This document shows positions 1-8,643 of a DNA stretch of 64,000 nucleotides, piece after piece. Position 1 is the stretch's first letter. Each line of letters opens with the position of its first letter. The notes under the pieces were generated by a model that was not told where the DNA came from, searched no databases, and saw only the letters and a program-made list of their open reading frames with translations. The position numbers were made by a program, and so were the translations under genes. The stretch comes from Clostridium chrysemydis (GTDB lineage: Bacteria > Bacillota > Clostridia > Clostridiales > Clostridiaceae), in NCBI RefSeq assembly GCF_015234215.1, contig NZ_JADEKP010000001.1:372001-436000 (forward strand), read 5' to 3'.

Positions 1-666
1 GATTATCCTTATGCTATTAATAACTTATTTAAAGAAGAAGTAGGTTCTATAAATAAAAAAGATACAGAAAATATGGAACTATCACCTTCAGTTTTTATAA
101 TTTATTTAGGGTTATCTGAAAAATTAGAAAATCTAGAAGTGCACAACATTTATTTAAATGATGATTTTAGAGAAGGGATAGAGGCGCCTTTTAATTTAAA
201 ACTTCCTAAAAAACCTTCAGTTTATCTATACTATCCTTCAAAGGTTGATGATACTTTAGCAAAGGGAGAAAAGAGCGTTTTAAATCTTGTAGTTAGAGTT
301 CCAAATCTAAAAAGTGAAGAAGTAATTTGGAATGATGAATCTATTAAAGAATATAGAGATATTATAATTAATTCTATAAAAAGAATAAACGGACTTTATA
401 ATATAGAAGATATTATAGAAACTCAAAAGATTTTAACTCCAAAAGACTTAGAAGAAAAGTTTAATTTGTATAAAGGTGCAGCTTTTGGAATAAGTCATAA
501 ATTAAATCAAAGTGGATATTTTAGGCCGCATTTAAAGGGAAGAGGAACAAAAGGCTTATATTTTATAAGTGCTTCAACGCATCCTGGAAATGGAGCTTCT
601 GTAGCATTAGACGGCGGAAAGGTACTTGGAGATTTAATAGAAAAAGAGAACCCAATTTTAAAATAG
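1..666 (+). CDS. Phytoene desaturase-like FAD-dependent oxidoreductase (C-terminal part)
   Basis: The reading frame is open from base 1, so the gene starts upstream of the window and only its last ~221 residues are visible. The visible part has the C-terminal signature of CrtI/CrtN-type phytoene desaturases: a PSVFIIYLGL segment, then near the end GLYFISASTHPGNG followed by a Gly-rich, ALDGGKV-type segment that in this family closes the FAD-binding fold. The N-terminal dinucleotide-binding motif lies outside the window. Family membership is fairly safe; the substrate (carotenoid-like polyene or another isoprenoid) is not. The next gene is a divergent cis-prenyltransferase in convergent orientation, so an isoprenoid role for both is possible but inferred. 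Confidence 0.8.
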   Translation, partial: DYPYAINNLFKEEVGSINKKDTENMELSPSVFIIYLGLSEKLENLEVHNIYLNDDFREGIEAPFNLKLPKKPSVYLYYPSKVDDTLAKGEKSVLNLVVRVPNLKSEEVIWNDESIKEYRDIIINSIKRINGLYNIEDIIETQKILTPKDLEEKFNLYKGAAFGISHKLNQSGYFRPHLKGRGTKGLYFISASTHPGNGASVALDGGKVLGDLIEKENPILK

Positions 667-674
667 GGTTCTCT
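641..674 (-). terminator. Intrinsic terminator of the cis-prenyltransferase gene
   Basis: Perfect 9-bp stem AGAGAACCC/GGGTTCTCT (645-653 with 666-674) with a 12-nt loop. On the minus strand it is followed by UUUU. It overlaps the stop codons of both convergent genes. Confidence 0.75.
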
Positions 675-1314
675 AGCCTCCAAGGGTTACATCTTGCTCG
701 TTATACCAAGAAAGAGCATCGTAAAAATCACTTTCTTTAAAGTCGGGCCACATATTATCTAAAACATAAAAGTCAGAGTAGACAGTTTGGATAGGTAAAA
801 AACCTGAAAGTCTACGGCGCCCTCCCCACCTTATAACTAAATCAATCCTTGAAATATCTTTAGAGTGGATAAAAGGAATTATAGTTTTTTTAGAAGAAGC
901 AGATTCTTTTAAAGGATTAAGATCCCACTCCCAACCGTAATGAACTAAAAAGTTTACCTTTAAACCACCTTTTCCAAAGACCCTTCTCTTTGTAAAGGGA
1001 AGTAATTCTTTAGGGAATGCAGAAGATTTAGTATTTCCTATAACTAAAATCTCACAGTTTTCCTTTGATAAAAGATTAACTGAGTCTATACAAGCTTTAG
1101 TAAAAGCAAGTTTTTGAACAGCGGGTCTTTTAGTATTATCAACAGTAAAACCGTAAAAAGTAACTTCTTCAATATTTTCTTTTTCACAAAGTTTAAAAAG
1201 TAGTTTTCCAGGGTTTATACCGTGGTTGTAACCCATATCTTTAGTTAGGCTGTTATTTAAAGCCCAACGTCTATTTCCGTCTGGAATAATTCCAATATGT
1301 TTAGGTACTCTCAT
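673..1314 (-). CDS. Divergent cis-prenyltransferase (UppS family)
   Basis: A 213-residue protein of the undecaprenyl diphosphate synthase (cis-IPPS) family. The N-terminus has HIGIIPDGNRRWA, matching the family P-loop-like motif with its catalytic Asp. The C-terminal conserved region is altered: the usual RTGGEQRISNF block reads RWGGRRRLSGF, and the Mg2+-binding Glu of the YxEFYF block is Asp (YSDFYVLDNMWPDF). It is shorter than typical UppS (~250). The start at 1314 is chosen because AAAGGAGGGATTTT lies directly before that ATG; an upstream extension to 1368 has no ribosome binding site. Probably a specialised prenyltransferase rather than the housekeeping UppS; product chain length cannot be read. 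It converges on the phytoene-desaturase-like gene. Confidence 0.8.
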   Translation of the reverse strand: MRVPKHIGIIPDGNRRWALNNSLTKDMGYNHGINPGKLLFKLCEKENIEEVTFYGFTVDNTKRPAVQKLAFTKACIDSVNLLSKENCEILVIGNTKSSAFPKELLPFTKRRVFGKGGLKVNFLVHYGWEWDLNPLKESASSKKTIIPFIHSKDISRIDLVIRWGGRRRLSGFLPIQTVYSDFYVLDNMWPDFKESDFYDALSWYNEQDVTLGG

Positions 1315-1456
1315 AAAATCCCTCCTTTTAATATTAGTATTTTGCCCAATAAATTCTAATTTAAACAAAATTTATTTAGAAACTTGAAACTTTTATTTAG
1401 TTTTAGAAGTCTAACTAAATAAAGGGGGCGAAATTAATAAAAAAACTTTAGAGGAT

Positions 1457-1495
1457 AAAAAAAGCCACAAAAAGAAGTTAAAATCTTTTTGTGGC
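1457..1495 (-). terminator. Intrinsic terminator of the DEAD-box helicase gene
   Basis: Perfect 12-bp stem GCCACAAAAAGA/TCTTTTTGTGGC (1464-1475 with 1484-1495), 8-nt loop, followed on the minus strand by a run of seven U (A run at 1457-1463). Confidence 0.9.
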
Positions 1496-1501
1496 AATTT
1501 A

Positions 1502-2635
1502 TTAAACTAAAGTTCCGTGACTTAGAGATTTTTTCTCTATTTTAATTCCAAATTCTCTTTCATAAACTCTAATTGCAGGTAATTCTCTTTCTGTAACTAA
1601 CGAGATTGTGCATCCACTTTTAGTTCCTCTTGCAGTTCTACCAGCTCTATGAAGATACTCGTTTGTGTTTTTTGGGAAGTCTAAGTTAATTATATGAGTT
1701 ATATCATCTATATCTAAACCTCTAGCTGATATATCAGATGAAACTAATATGTTTATTTTCCCGTTTCTAAAGTTTTGAAGCGCTTGTTGTCTTTGCTCTT
1801 TTGTTATTTTTTTATGCATTCCAAAAGCTTCTCTGTTGTGATATTTAAGTTTTTCAGTAACTTCGTTTATATCAAAACCATGATTTATAAATACTAAAGC
1901 TTTCTTTGGCTCTACTGCTGCAAGTAATTTTCTTAAAGTTTCAATTTTATCTCTAGGGTCAACTTTAATATACATATGTTCAATATTTGGGTTTAAGCTA
2001 GCTTTAGAATCTGATTTTATAATTACTGGATTCTTTAAGAAAGATTTTGAAATTTCAATAGCTTTTTTACTTATAGTTGCAGTGAATATAAGTATTTGAG
2101 TATCTCTCATAAGAGATTTAATAATTTCATTAACATTTTGAATACTTGTATTATCTATTAAAGTATCACCTTCATCTAGAACTAAAGTTTTTACAGTATG
2201 AGCTTTTAGTTTCTTTTTTCTAATTAAATCTAAAACTCTACCTGGTGAACCTACTACTATTTGAGGTTTAACTTCTTTAAGCTTTTTGATTTGCTTATCT
2301 AAGTTAACATCTCCTATTATAGAAACAGATTTAATGTTAGCGTTTGAGTTTTCAGATAAAAGCTTAACTTGTGCTTCAATTTGCATAACAAGCTCACGAG
2401 TTGGAGCTAAGATTAGCGATTGAACATCCTTTTTACTAGAGTCAATTTTTTGGAAAATAGGTGTTAAAAAGGCTAAAGTTTTTCCGCTTCCAGTATGTGA
2501 TTCGCCTATTAAATCCTTGTTTTCTAAAATTTCTGGAATTGAAAGTTCTTGGATTTTTGTAGGTTCTTTAATGTTTTGTTTTAAAAGACCATCTATTATA
2601 TTTTCGTTTAATTGTAATTCTTTAAAAGACTTCAT
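1502..2635 (-). CDS. DEAD-box family ATP-dependent RNA helicase (DEGD variant)
   Basis: A compact 377-residue helicase core with little C-terminal extension. Visible motifs: Q motif near residues 25-30, motif I SHTGSGKT (46-53), PTREL (Ia), GSPGR (Ib), motif II as DEGD (154-157) instead of DEAD, motif III as TAT (185-187) instead of SAT, and HRAGRTAR (329-336, motif VI). It should unwind RNA duplexes in cold adaptation, ribosome assembly or mRNA decay. It has no RNA-binding tail like DbpA or CsdA, so the target is unknown. AAGGAG lies 7 nt before the ATG. Monocistronic: its own terminator follows and the aspartate decarboxylase terminator lies upstream. Confidence 0.9.
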   Translation of the reverse strand: MKSFKELQLNENIIDGLLKQNIKEPTKIQELSIPEILENKDLIGESHTGSGKTLAFLTPIFQKIDSSKKDVQSLILAPTRELVMQIEAQVKLLSENSNANIKSVSIIGDVNLDKQIKKLKEVKPQIVVGSPGRVLDLIRKKKLKAHTVKTLVLDEGDTLIDNTSIQNVNEIIKSLMRDTQILIFTATISKKAIEISKSFLKNPVIIKSDSKASLNPNIEHMYIKVDPRDKIETLRKLLAAVEPKKALVFINHGFDINEVTEKLKYHNREAFGMHKKITKEQRQQALQNFRNGKINILVSSDISARGLDIDDITHIINLDFPKNTNEYLHRAGRTARGTKSGCTISLVTERELPAIRVYEREFGIKIEKKSLSHGTLV

Positions 2636-2678
2636 TAGATTCTCCTTAATTTATATAAATATATTTTTATCTTAATTT

Positions 2679-2709
2679 AAAAATAAGATGGAGTAGAGAC
2701 TCCATCTTA
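2679..2709 (-). terminator. Intrinsic terminator of the aspartate 4-decarboxylase gene
   Basis: Perfect 11-bp stem TAAGATGGAGT/ACTCCATCTTA (2684-2694 with 2699-2709), AGAG loop, then UUUUU on the minus strand. Confidence 0.88.
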
Positions 2710-2744
2710 CTTAAGTATATAATAACATATTAATTAAACAAAAA

Positions 2745-4373
2745 CTATTTTTTAGTTTCGTTGAATTTTTCTATTAAATCTATTACTAATTTTCTTAATA
2801 CTTTTCCTATTTTTTCGTATTCTCTATCTTCTAAGTTGGCTAGTGATATTCTAAGTGACCACTCAGAATCGTTAAAACCACTACCAGATAGAAGGATAAT
2901 TGAAGTTTCTTCTGCTAACTTATATAAAATATAAACTAAACTATAATTATCTTCTAAAAAATATGCAAATTCCTCTCCAAAGTGATTTTTAGCCCAAACT
3001 AAAAGGTTAAATTCAGTATAATAATCTGCATCATAGATACTGTCTCTAGGTTCTAATCCTAAACTGTTAAATAGTATCTCTTTTCTTTTTCTGCAAATTT
3101 CCATAGTTTGATTTTTGTAAGTATCATCTTTATCTAAAATTGCAAATGCACAGAAAAATGCCATTTGGACCTGCATAGGAGTAGAAAGACCAGCTGTATG
3201 GTTAAGTGCAACTTGCCTACTATCTGCTACAACTCTATCAATAAATGATATATCTTTGTAATTTTGAGATAAGGCGCTATATCTACCTTTTATCATTTCT
3301 TGTTTATCATCAGGTAGTTCTCTAATTAGTTTGTCTATTACATTATTTTTATGAACTGATATTGTGCCTAGCCTTTGACCAGTAACACCAAAATACTTTG
3401 AGAAAGAATAAACGCCGATAGTATTATAAGGTAAATCAGCCATAAGTGATCTAAAGTGTGGAACAAATGTACCGTAGACATCATCTGAAATTATGATTAA
3501 ATTTTCATTATATTCTTTTATGATTGAAATTAAATCATTTTTACATGAGTTACTTAAAGCAACAGAAGAAGGATTACCAGGATTAACTACAAATAAAGCT
3601 TTTATAGATTTATCTTTAAGTTTTTCAAGTTCTTTCTTTGGATATTGCCAAGCACCAGAAGGATCTTTTGAAAATTCATCTGCCTTAATTTCAACAATTT
3701 CTAAACTATATCTTGGTAATTCAGGTATTTCTAAATAAGGTGTAAATACCGGAGTCATTATAGCAATTTTATCTCCTTTTGTTAAAAGCTCATTTGCTTT
3801 TAATGAATCAAAAATATAACACATCGCAGCAGTAGCCCCCTCGACTGCAAATATATCAAAATCATTTTCTAGACATTCATTATTACACATTTCTTTTATT
3901 AAGTAATCATGAACTATTTCTTCTATATGAGTGAGCATCCTATCTGGATAAGGATAGTTATCACCGATTATTGCATCTGTAAGTTCGTAGACAAAAGCAT
4001 CAGGGTTAAAGTTTTTTTTCTCTATACCGTAGTTAATTATGTTTTTTAAAAGAGACATGCCAGGAAGTGACTGATTTAAACTAGAATATTTTAAAAATCT
4101 TTCGTATATTCCAGTTTTATGAGGCATTCCTGCTAAATCACCTTCCATCCAAACTCTTTGAGTTTCAGTAACTGCAAATTGTCCAAATGTAAAAAAGGCT
4201 TGCCTTGGAGTTGCAGCAGTCCAGTTAGGATTACCACGACCTGCATCAAGAAGGGGTCTTTTACTAGTTTCGTCTGAAGTGTGGGCTACATTTATTAGTT
4301 CATTTTTAAATTCAAATGGGCTAATTTTACCGTAAACTTCTTCAATAGTTTTTAATGTCTGTTTAGTTTTCAT
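2745..4373 (-). CDS. asdA: Aspartate 4-decarboxylase / aspartate aminotransferase
   Basis: A 542-residue fold-type I PLP enzyme, the length of L-aspartate beta-decarboxylase (~530) and much longer than ordinary aminotransferases (~400). The N-terminal block LLDAGRGNPNW and the segment around AAFFxFGQFAVxE type residues (here AFFTFGQFAVTETQ) are typical of AsdA. The PLP lysine is K326 in YSFSKYFGVTGQRLG. It converts aspartate to alanine plus CO2 (with a side transaminase activity), consuming a proton; with an AspT exchanger this can generate proton-motive force, but no aspT is adjacent. AGGAGG precedes the ATG. It is divergent from rpsD and has its own terminator. Confidence 0.92.
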   Translation of the reverse strand: MKTKQTLKTIEEVYGKISPFEFKNELINVAHTSDETSKRPLLDAGRGNPNWTAATPRQAFFTFGQFAVTETQRVWMEGDLAGMPHKTGIYERFLKYSSLNQSLPGMSLLKNIINYGIEKKNFNPDAFVYELTDAIIGDNYPYPDRMLTHIEEIVHDYLIKEMCNNECLENDFDIFAVEGATAAMCYIFDSLKANELLTKGDKIAIMTPVFTPYLEIPELPRYSLEIVEIKADEFSKDPSGAWQYPKKELEKLKDKSIKALFVVNPGNPSSVALSNSCKNDLISIIKEYNENLIIISDDVYGTFVPHFRSLMADLPYNTIGVYSFSKYFGVTGQRLGTISVHKNNVIDKLIRELPDDKQEMIKGRYSALSQNYKDISFIDRVVADSRQVALNHTAGLSTPMQVQMAFFCAFAILDKDDTYKNQTMEICRKRKEILFNSLGLEPRDSIYDADYYTEFNLLVWAKNHFGEEFAYFLEDNYSLVYILYKLAEETSIILLSGSGFNDSEWSLRISLANLEDREYEKIGKVLRKLVIDLIEKFNETKK

Positions 4374-4556
4374 TTGTTTATCCTCCTAAGAAAAAGCATC
4401 TATAATTAATATTACCTAAAAACTATATAATAATAATAATATTAAAAAAGAAATATATAGTTAAATTTTTATTAAATATATGAAACTAGAAGGAGAAAAT
4501 AGGAGATATTTAGAGAGATTATAGAATAATCAAAAAAAATTCAACATAAATAAAAC

Positions 4557-4594
4557 TGATAATCATTTTCAAGATGCGAAAATTATGTTATGAT
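4557..4594 (+). promoter_or_regulatory. Fur-type operator overlapping the rpsD promoter
   Basis: TGATAAT-C-ATTTTCA at 4557-4571 matches the Fur-family 7-1-7 inverted repeat TGATAATNATTATCA at 14 of 15 positions. A -10 TATGAT lies at 4589-4594 and a weak -35 TTTTCA at 4566-4571 with a 17-nt spacer, so a bound repressor would cover the -35. Which Fur-family metalloregulator binds (Fur, Zur or PerR) is inferred; the GAT...TCA ends fit Fur best. Confidence 0.6.
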
Positions 4595-4629
4595 GAATTC
4601 ATAATATAACTTTGAAAAGGAGGACTACT

Positions 4630-5220
4630 ATGGCAAAAATGATGGGACCACGTTTTAAGCTTTGTAGAAGACTTGGACTTAATGTTACAGGTCATAAAAA
4701 AGCTATGGACCGTGCGACTAAAGGAACTAGTAGAGCTGATAAAAAATTATCAGAATATGGAATAAGACTCTTAGAAAAACAAAGATTAAGAGCTTATTAT
4801 GGAGTATTAGAAAAACAATTTTCAAGATACGTAAAGGATGCCTTTTTATCAAAAGACCATCCTGGAGAAGCTCTTATAATGCGTCTTGAAGCTAGACTTG
4901 ATAATATGGTTTATAGAATGGGATTTGCACCTTCAATAAGGGCTGCAAGACAAATGGTTAATCATGGACATTTTTTAGTAAATGGTGAAAAGGTAGATAT
5001 ACCATCTTATAAACTAAAAGTTTCAGATGTAGTTGAATTAAGAGAGAAATCAAGAAAAAATGATTTCTTTAAAGAAACTTTTTTTAATAGTTTAGATAAT
5101 ATTCCTTATATCGAAAAATCAAAAGAAGAATTTAAGGGGATATTTAAAAGAAAGCCTTTAAGAGAAGAAGTTCCAATAATAATAGACGACCAATTAATCG
5201 TTGAGTTCTATTCAAAATAA
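4630..5220 (+). CDS. rpsD: 30S ribosomal protein S4, zinc-finger-less paralogue
   Basis: A 196-residue S4 protein: the N-terminal S4 domain and a central S4 RNA-binding domain ([18 protein letters not shown], then [16 protein letters not shown]). It nucleates 30S assembly on 16S rRNA. Clostridial S4 often carries a four-Cys zinc site at the N-terminus; this copy keeps only one Cys (FKLCRRLG), so it is the C-minus type. It stands alone, not in the alpha operon next to rpoA/rpsK, which suggests a second S4 gene. Start at 4630 follows AAAAGGAGGACTACT; an upstream extension to 4612 would begin inside that ribosome binding site. A Fur-type operator covers its promoter. Whether a C-plus S4 exists elsewhere cannot be seen here. 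Confidence 0.95.
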   Translation: MAKMMGPRFKLCRRLGLNVTGHKKAMDRATKGTSRADKKLSEYGIRLLEKQRLRAYYGVLEKQFSRYVKDAFLSKDHPGEALIMRLEARLDNMVYRMGFAPSIRAARQMVNHGHFLVNGEKVDIPSYKLKVSDVVELREKSRKNDFFKETFFNSLDNIPYIEKSKEEFKGIFKRKPLREEVPIIIDDQLIVEFYSK

Positions 5221-5270
5221 GTTTTAGTAAAGATTACCTTCTTAAAATTAAAGTATATTTTGCCAAACTT

Positions 5271-5304
5271 AAGCCGTAGGGGTGCAGCCCTACGGTTTAT
5301 TTTA
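5271..5304 (+). terminator. Intrinsic terminator of rpsD
   Basis: CCGTAGGG (5274-5281) pairs perfectly with CCCTACGG (5288-5295), extended by AAG/TTT; 6-nt loop; U-rich tail TTTATTTTAT. Confidence 0.85.
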
Positions 5305-5342
5305 TATAATTAAATAAAGAAATAAAATTTAGAGGTTTAAAT

Positions 5343-7958
5343 ATGAGTATTAATTTAAATGAAGAGCAATTAAAAGTTATAAATGAATTAGATAAAAATA
5401 TATACTTAGTAGCACCAGCTGGAACAGGTAAAACAAATACGTTAGCTATTAGGATCTCAAAAGTTATAAAAGAAAAGAGATGCAGCATAAAAGAAATACT
5501 TTGCATAACTTTTACTAATAAAGCATGTAAAGAGATGGAAGAGAGGGTTTTATTAGAACTATCAAAATGTGATGAGACTAAATGTTTAGGAAAAGATATA
5601 ACTATAAAAACTTTCCATGGATTTTGTCTTCAAATACTTAAAGAAGAAGCAAAGAAAAAAACAGATATATTTACTGACTTTATAATTTATGATGAGGAAG
5701 ACTCTTTAGAAACATTAAAGTTTTTAAAATACTATTTTAAATTTCCACTAAAAAATTTAAAAAGTTTTATAGATTTAGTTAAAGAATCTAGGGTTAGATA
5801 TGGATTCATTACTATAGATGAAGTTACTGATTACAGAAATACAATAAATAACTTATATAAAGTTGATAGAGAAAAAATTGAGGATATTAGCAAAGTTAAA
5901 TATAAGTTTGAGGAAGAACTTTTTAAAGATCTTTATAAAAGTGGAGTTCATTATATTAGAGCATACAATAGAGAACTAGGAAATAACCATGCGTTAGACT
6001 TTAATGATCTTATATTAAAAATGGAAATACTACTTAGAGATGAAGATGTTGTAGATAGATTAAGTAAAAGATATAAGTATATAAATATTGATGAAGTTCA
6101 AGATACTAGTTATTTTGAATATAAGATTATAGAAAAAATATTTAAAAATAATAATATATTACTTTGTGGAGATAGATTTCAAACTATATATTCTTGGAGA
6201 GGTTCAGAACCTAAAAAAATAGAGGAAGCATTTATAAAAAAATATAACCCTTTATATATTAATTTTGTTAAAAACTATAGGGCAACTAAGCTTTTAACAG
6301 AGATGTCAAAAAGATATTTAGAAAATGTATCAAAAGAAGAGTTTAATGAAGTTTATAGAAGCGGTATAACATCAAATTCAGAAGTTATAGGAGAAAAAGT
6401 TATAGTTAAAGAAGCTAATAATCAGGGTGAAGAAGCTTTATTTTTAATGCAAAAGATAAAAGAATTAGAAAAAGAAAACAAAGATTTATCTAAAACATGC
6501 ATATTAACAAGGGATAATAGATATAGTATAGGGTTAAGTAAATCTTTAAACAATATGAATAACTCGAAGAATTTTGAATTTATTTTAGTAGATGAATATA
6601 AATTTTTTAGAAGAAGTGAAATTAAAGATATAATCGCCTTTTTAAAGCTTATTGTAAATAATTCAGATGGGTCTAGTTTAAAAAGGATATTATTAAAATT
6701 AAAAACTGGAATAGGAGAAGAAAAGATAAAGGATATTTTAAGTTCAGAATATAGAAGCTTTGGAATAAAATTAACAGATTTTATAGATAGTAAATCAGAT
6801 AGAGGTGAATTCTTTTCATTACTCTTAGAAGAATCTAAAAAAGATAATATAGTAGTATTTGATGTTGAAAGTACTGGAACTGATGTAACAAAGGATCAAA
6901 TAATTCAAATAGCTGCAATTAGAATAAACAAAAATGGTGAAGTCTTAGAGAAATTTGAAAGATTTATAAAACCTACTAAATCAGTTGGAAAGTCATATTT
7001 AGTGCATGGATTCTCAGATGAGAAATTAAAAGAAATCGGTGAAGATAAAGAAAAGGTATTTACAGACTTTTTAGAATTTACTAAAGGAAGACTAATAGTT
7101 GGGCATAACGTTCAATATGATATAAATATTTTAAATTCTGAACTTAGCCGTATAAACTTTAAATCTCATGAATTTCTAGACTTTTATGATACCTTAGATA
7201 TTTATAGAAGGTTTTACCCAAATGAATTAAATCATAAACTTGAATATTTAAGTAAGAAGTTTAATACTTTGCATAAGCCGAGCCATGATGCTATGGATGA
7301 TATTATAGCAACTGGAGAATTATTAATCAAAGCTATAGAAGATAAAATAAAAGATACTAGTATTAATAGATTAAATCTTATGCAAAGACATTTAAAATCA
7401 TTTAAGGAGATAAAAGAAAAATTAAATAGTTTATTTATATTTTCTAAAACAAATGAACCGAGCGATATAATAATTGAAATACTTAGGAATTTTGATTTGT
7501 TAAATAGATATCCAAAAGAAGAAAGAGAAGCTAAAAAAGATAGAATAATTCATTTTCATAATTTAGTTAAAGAAATAAAAGAAGATGATATTTCAAACCG
7601 TGATTCATTAATAGAAGTTGTAAACTTAACGTCTCTATCAAACGGGGAGATGGAAGATATTATGACCAAAAAGAAAGGCAAGATAAGAATCCCGATAATT
7701 ACAGTGCATCAGGCAAAGGGATTAGAGTTTCAAAATGTTTTTATAGTGGGACTTTACGATGGAGGTTTTCCAAACTTTTTCTCTTTAAAATCTAAAGATA
7801 TAAGTGAAGAAAAGAGGCTCTTTTATGTAGCATTAACTAGAGCTAAGGAAAGACTTTATTTAAGTTATCCAAAAACAATAAGAAATACTAATGGCAATAT
7901 TAGAAATGTTTTAAAAAGTTGTCTTTTGAATAGCATAAGCAAAGAATTTATAAAATAG
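5343..7958 (+). CDS. UvrD-family helicase with inserted DEDDh 3'-5' exonuclease domain
   Basis: An 871-residue fusion. Residues 1-~480 carry superfamily 1 helicase motifs: Walker A PAGTGKT (25-31), FTNKA (Ia), Walker B DEVQD (250-254), and QTIYSWRG (motif III). Residues ~503-680 form a DnaQ/PolC-like exonuclease: DVESTG with catalytic D507 and E509, GHNVQYDINIL (exo II), and H648 followed by D653 of the HxxxxD exo III motif. The helicase fold then resumes with TVHQAKGLEF (787-796) and FYVALTRAKERL (motif VI, R833). The exonuclease therefore sits inside the helicase chain, in place of part of the 2B region. It likely unwinds and trims DNA in repair or recombination. Start follows a weak AGAGG. 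Related architectures are known in clostridia, but the role is not established. Confidence 0.88.
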   Translation: MSINLNEEQLKVINELDKNIYLVAPAGTGKTNTLAIRISKVIKEKRCSIKEILCITFTNKACKEMEERVLLELSKCDETKCLGKDITIKTFHGFCLQILKEEAKKKTDIFTDFIIYDEEDSLETLKFLKYYFKFPLKNLKSFIDLVKESRVRYGFITIDEVTDYRNTINNLYKVDREKIEDISKVKYKFEEELFKDLYKSGVHYIRAYNRELGNNHALDFNDLILKMEILLRDEDVVDRLSKRYKYINIDEVQDTSYFEYKIIEKIFKNNNILLCGDRFQTIYSWRGSEPKKIEEAFIKKYNPLYINFVKNYRATKLLTEMSKRYLENVSKEEFNEVYRSGITSNSEVIGEKVIVKEANNQGEEALFLMQKIKELEKENKDLSKTCILTRDNRYSIGLSKSLNNMNNSKNFEFILVDEYKFFRRSEIKDIIAFLKLIVNNSDGSSLKRILLKLKTGIGEEKIKDILSSEYRSFGIKLTDFIDSKSDRGEFFSLLLEESKKDNIVVFDVESTGTDVTKDQIIQIAAIRINKNGEVLEKFERFIKPTKSVGKSYLVHGFSDEKLKEIGEDKEKVFTDFLEFTKGRLIVGHNVQYDINILNSELSRINFKSHEFLDFYDTLDIYRRFYPNELNHKLEYLSKKFNTLHKPSHDAMDDIIATGELLIKAIEDKIKDTSINRLNLMQRHLKSFKEIKEKLNSLFIFSKTNEPSDIIIEILRNFDLLNRYPKEEREAKKDRIIHFHNLVKEIKEDDISNRDSLIEVVNLTSLSNGEMEDIMTKKKGKIRIPIITVHQAKGLEFQNVFIVGLYDGGFPNFFSLKSKDISEEKRLFYVALTRAKERLYLSYPKTIRNTNGNIRNVLKSCLLNSISKEFIK

Positions 7959-8044
7959 AATATAAAAAATTAAACATATTTGTAATATAAATCGTAGTTT
8001 AAATGTGTTATTATATTAATAATATTAAAAAAATATGTTGAATG

Positions 8045-8073
8045 TTGACTAATTATAAAAAATACTATATTAT
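8045..8073 (+). promoter_or_regulatory. Promoter of the tetR gene
   Basis: TTGACT (8045-8050), 17-nt spacer, TATTAT (8068-8073). The predicted transcription start near 8080 falls inside the operator and downstream of the GTG at 8074, which argues for translation from TTG 8107. Confidence 0.75.
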
Positions 8074-8074
8074 G

Positions 8075-8087
8075 TGAACAAGGTTCA
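8075..8087. promoter_or_regulatory. TetR-type operator, copy 1
   Basis: Palindrome TGAAC-AAG-GTTCA directly downstream of the -10 box of tetR. An identical 13-mer occurs at 8678-8690 in front of the transporter gene; the shared block extends to TGAACAAGGTTCAAAAAG. Two identical palindromes before a regulator and its neighbour are best explained as its binding sites. Confidence 0.7.
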
Positions 8088-8106
8088 AAAAGCGAGAGGT
8101 GATAGT

Positions 8107-8643
8107 TTGCCAAAGATATTAAATAATCCTAAAGAAACAATACTAATTGAAGCAAAGATTTTGCTCAAAGAATATGGTTATAGGAAGTTTAGCATGAGGG
8201 AACTTGCTAAAAGAAGTAATATTGCAACTGGAACACTTTACAATTACTATAAAAATAAGTTTGACATCATAAGAGAGATTTTTATAGATGAATGGAGAAA
8301 AGTAATCTCTAATCTATCAAATATCAATTATGAAGATGTAAGCTTTGAACACAAAATGATGGCTATATATGATGAAATTGAGGGGTATTTAAAAGATCAT
8401 ATGGACATCTTTATGGAACTTACTGAACTTAGAGGCAGAGAAGGCTGCAAGGGGATGAAAGAATCTATGGAAAGTTTATATAAGATAACTGATGAAATAG
8501 TTATATTTCATAAGGAAAAAGGGGATATTAAACTGGATGTAGAAACTAGAAAAGGAACATTATTTTTAATAAATAATATACTATTAATTATTAAAAACAA
8601 ATATATGACAATCGAAGATTTAATCAAGATTGTAAAAATGTAA
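8107..8643 (+). CDS. TetR/AcrR family transcriptional regulator
   Basis: A 178-residue repressor. The N-terminal helix-turn-helix is clear: KFSMRELAKRSNIATG followed by LYNYYKNKFDI, the usual TetR recognition region. The rest is a helical ligand-binding domain. Start chosen at TTG 8107, 5 nt after GAGAGGTGAT; the longer frame from GTG 8074 would translate through the palindrome and begins upstream of the predicted transcription start. It precedes an MFS drug exporter 60 bp downstream. An identical palindrome sits before each gene, so it probably represses itself and the pump and is released by a pump substrate. The ligand is unknown. Confidence 0.85.
   Translation: MPKILNNPKETILIEAKILLKEYGYRKFSMRELAKRSNIATGTLYNYYKNKFDIIREIFIDEWRKVISNLSNINYEDVSFEHKMMAIYDEIEGYLKDHMDIFMELTELRGREGCKGMKESMESLYKITDEIVIFHKEKGDIKLDVETRKGTLFLINNILLIIKNKYMTIEDLIKIVKM

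Noticed and set aside
4612-4629. S4 start at 4612 (MKRRTT)
   Set aside because: These codons are the AAAAGGAGGACT ribosome binding site itself.
4745-5220. Alpha-operon context for rpsD
   Set aside because: No rpsK, rpsM, rpoA or rplQ is adjacent and a terminator follows at once.
8074-8106. GTG start giving TetR an N-terminus MNKVQKARGDS
   Set aside because: The stretch is the operator palindrome and lies at or before the predicted transcription start; TTG 8107 has a ribosome binding site at the right distance.
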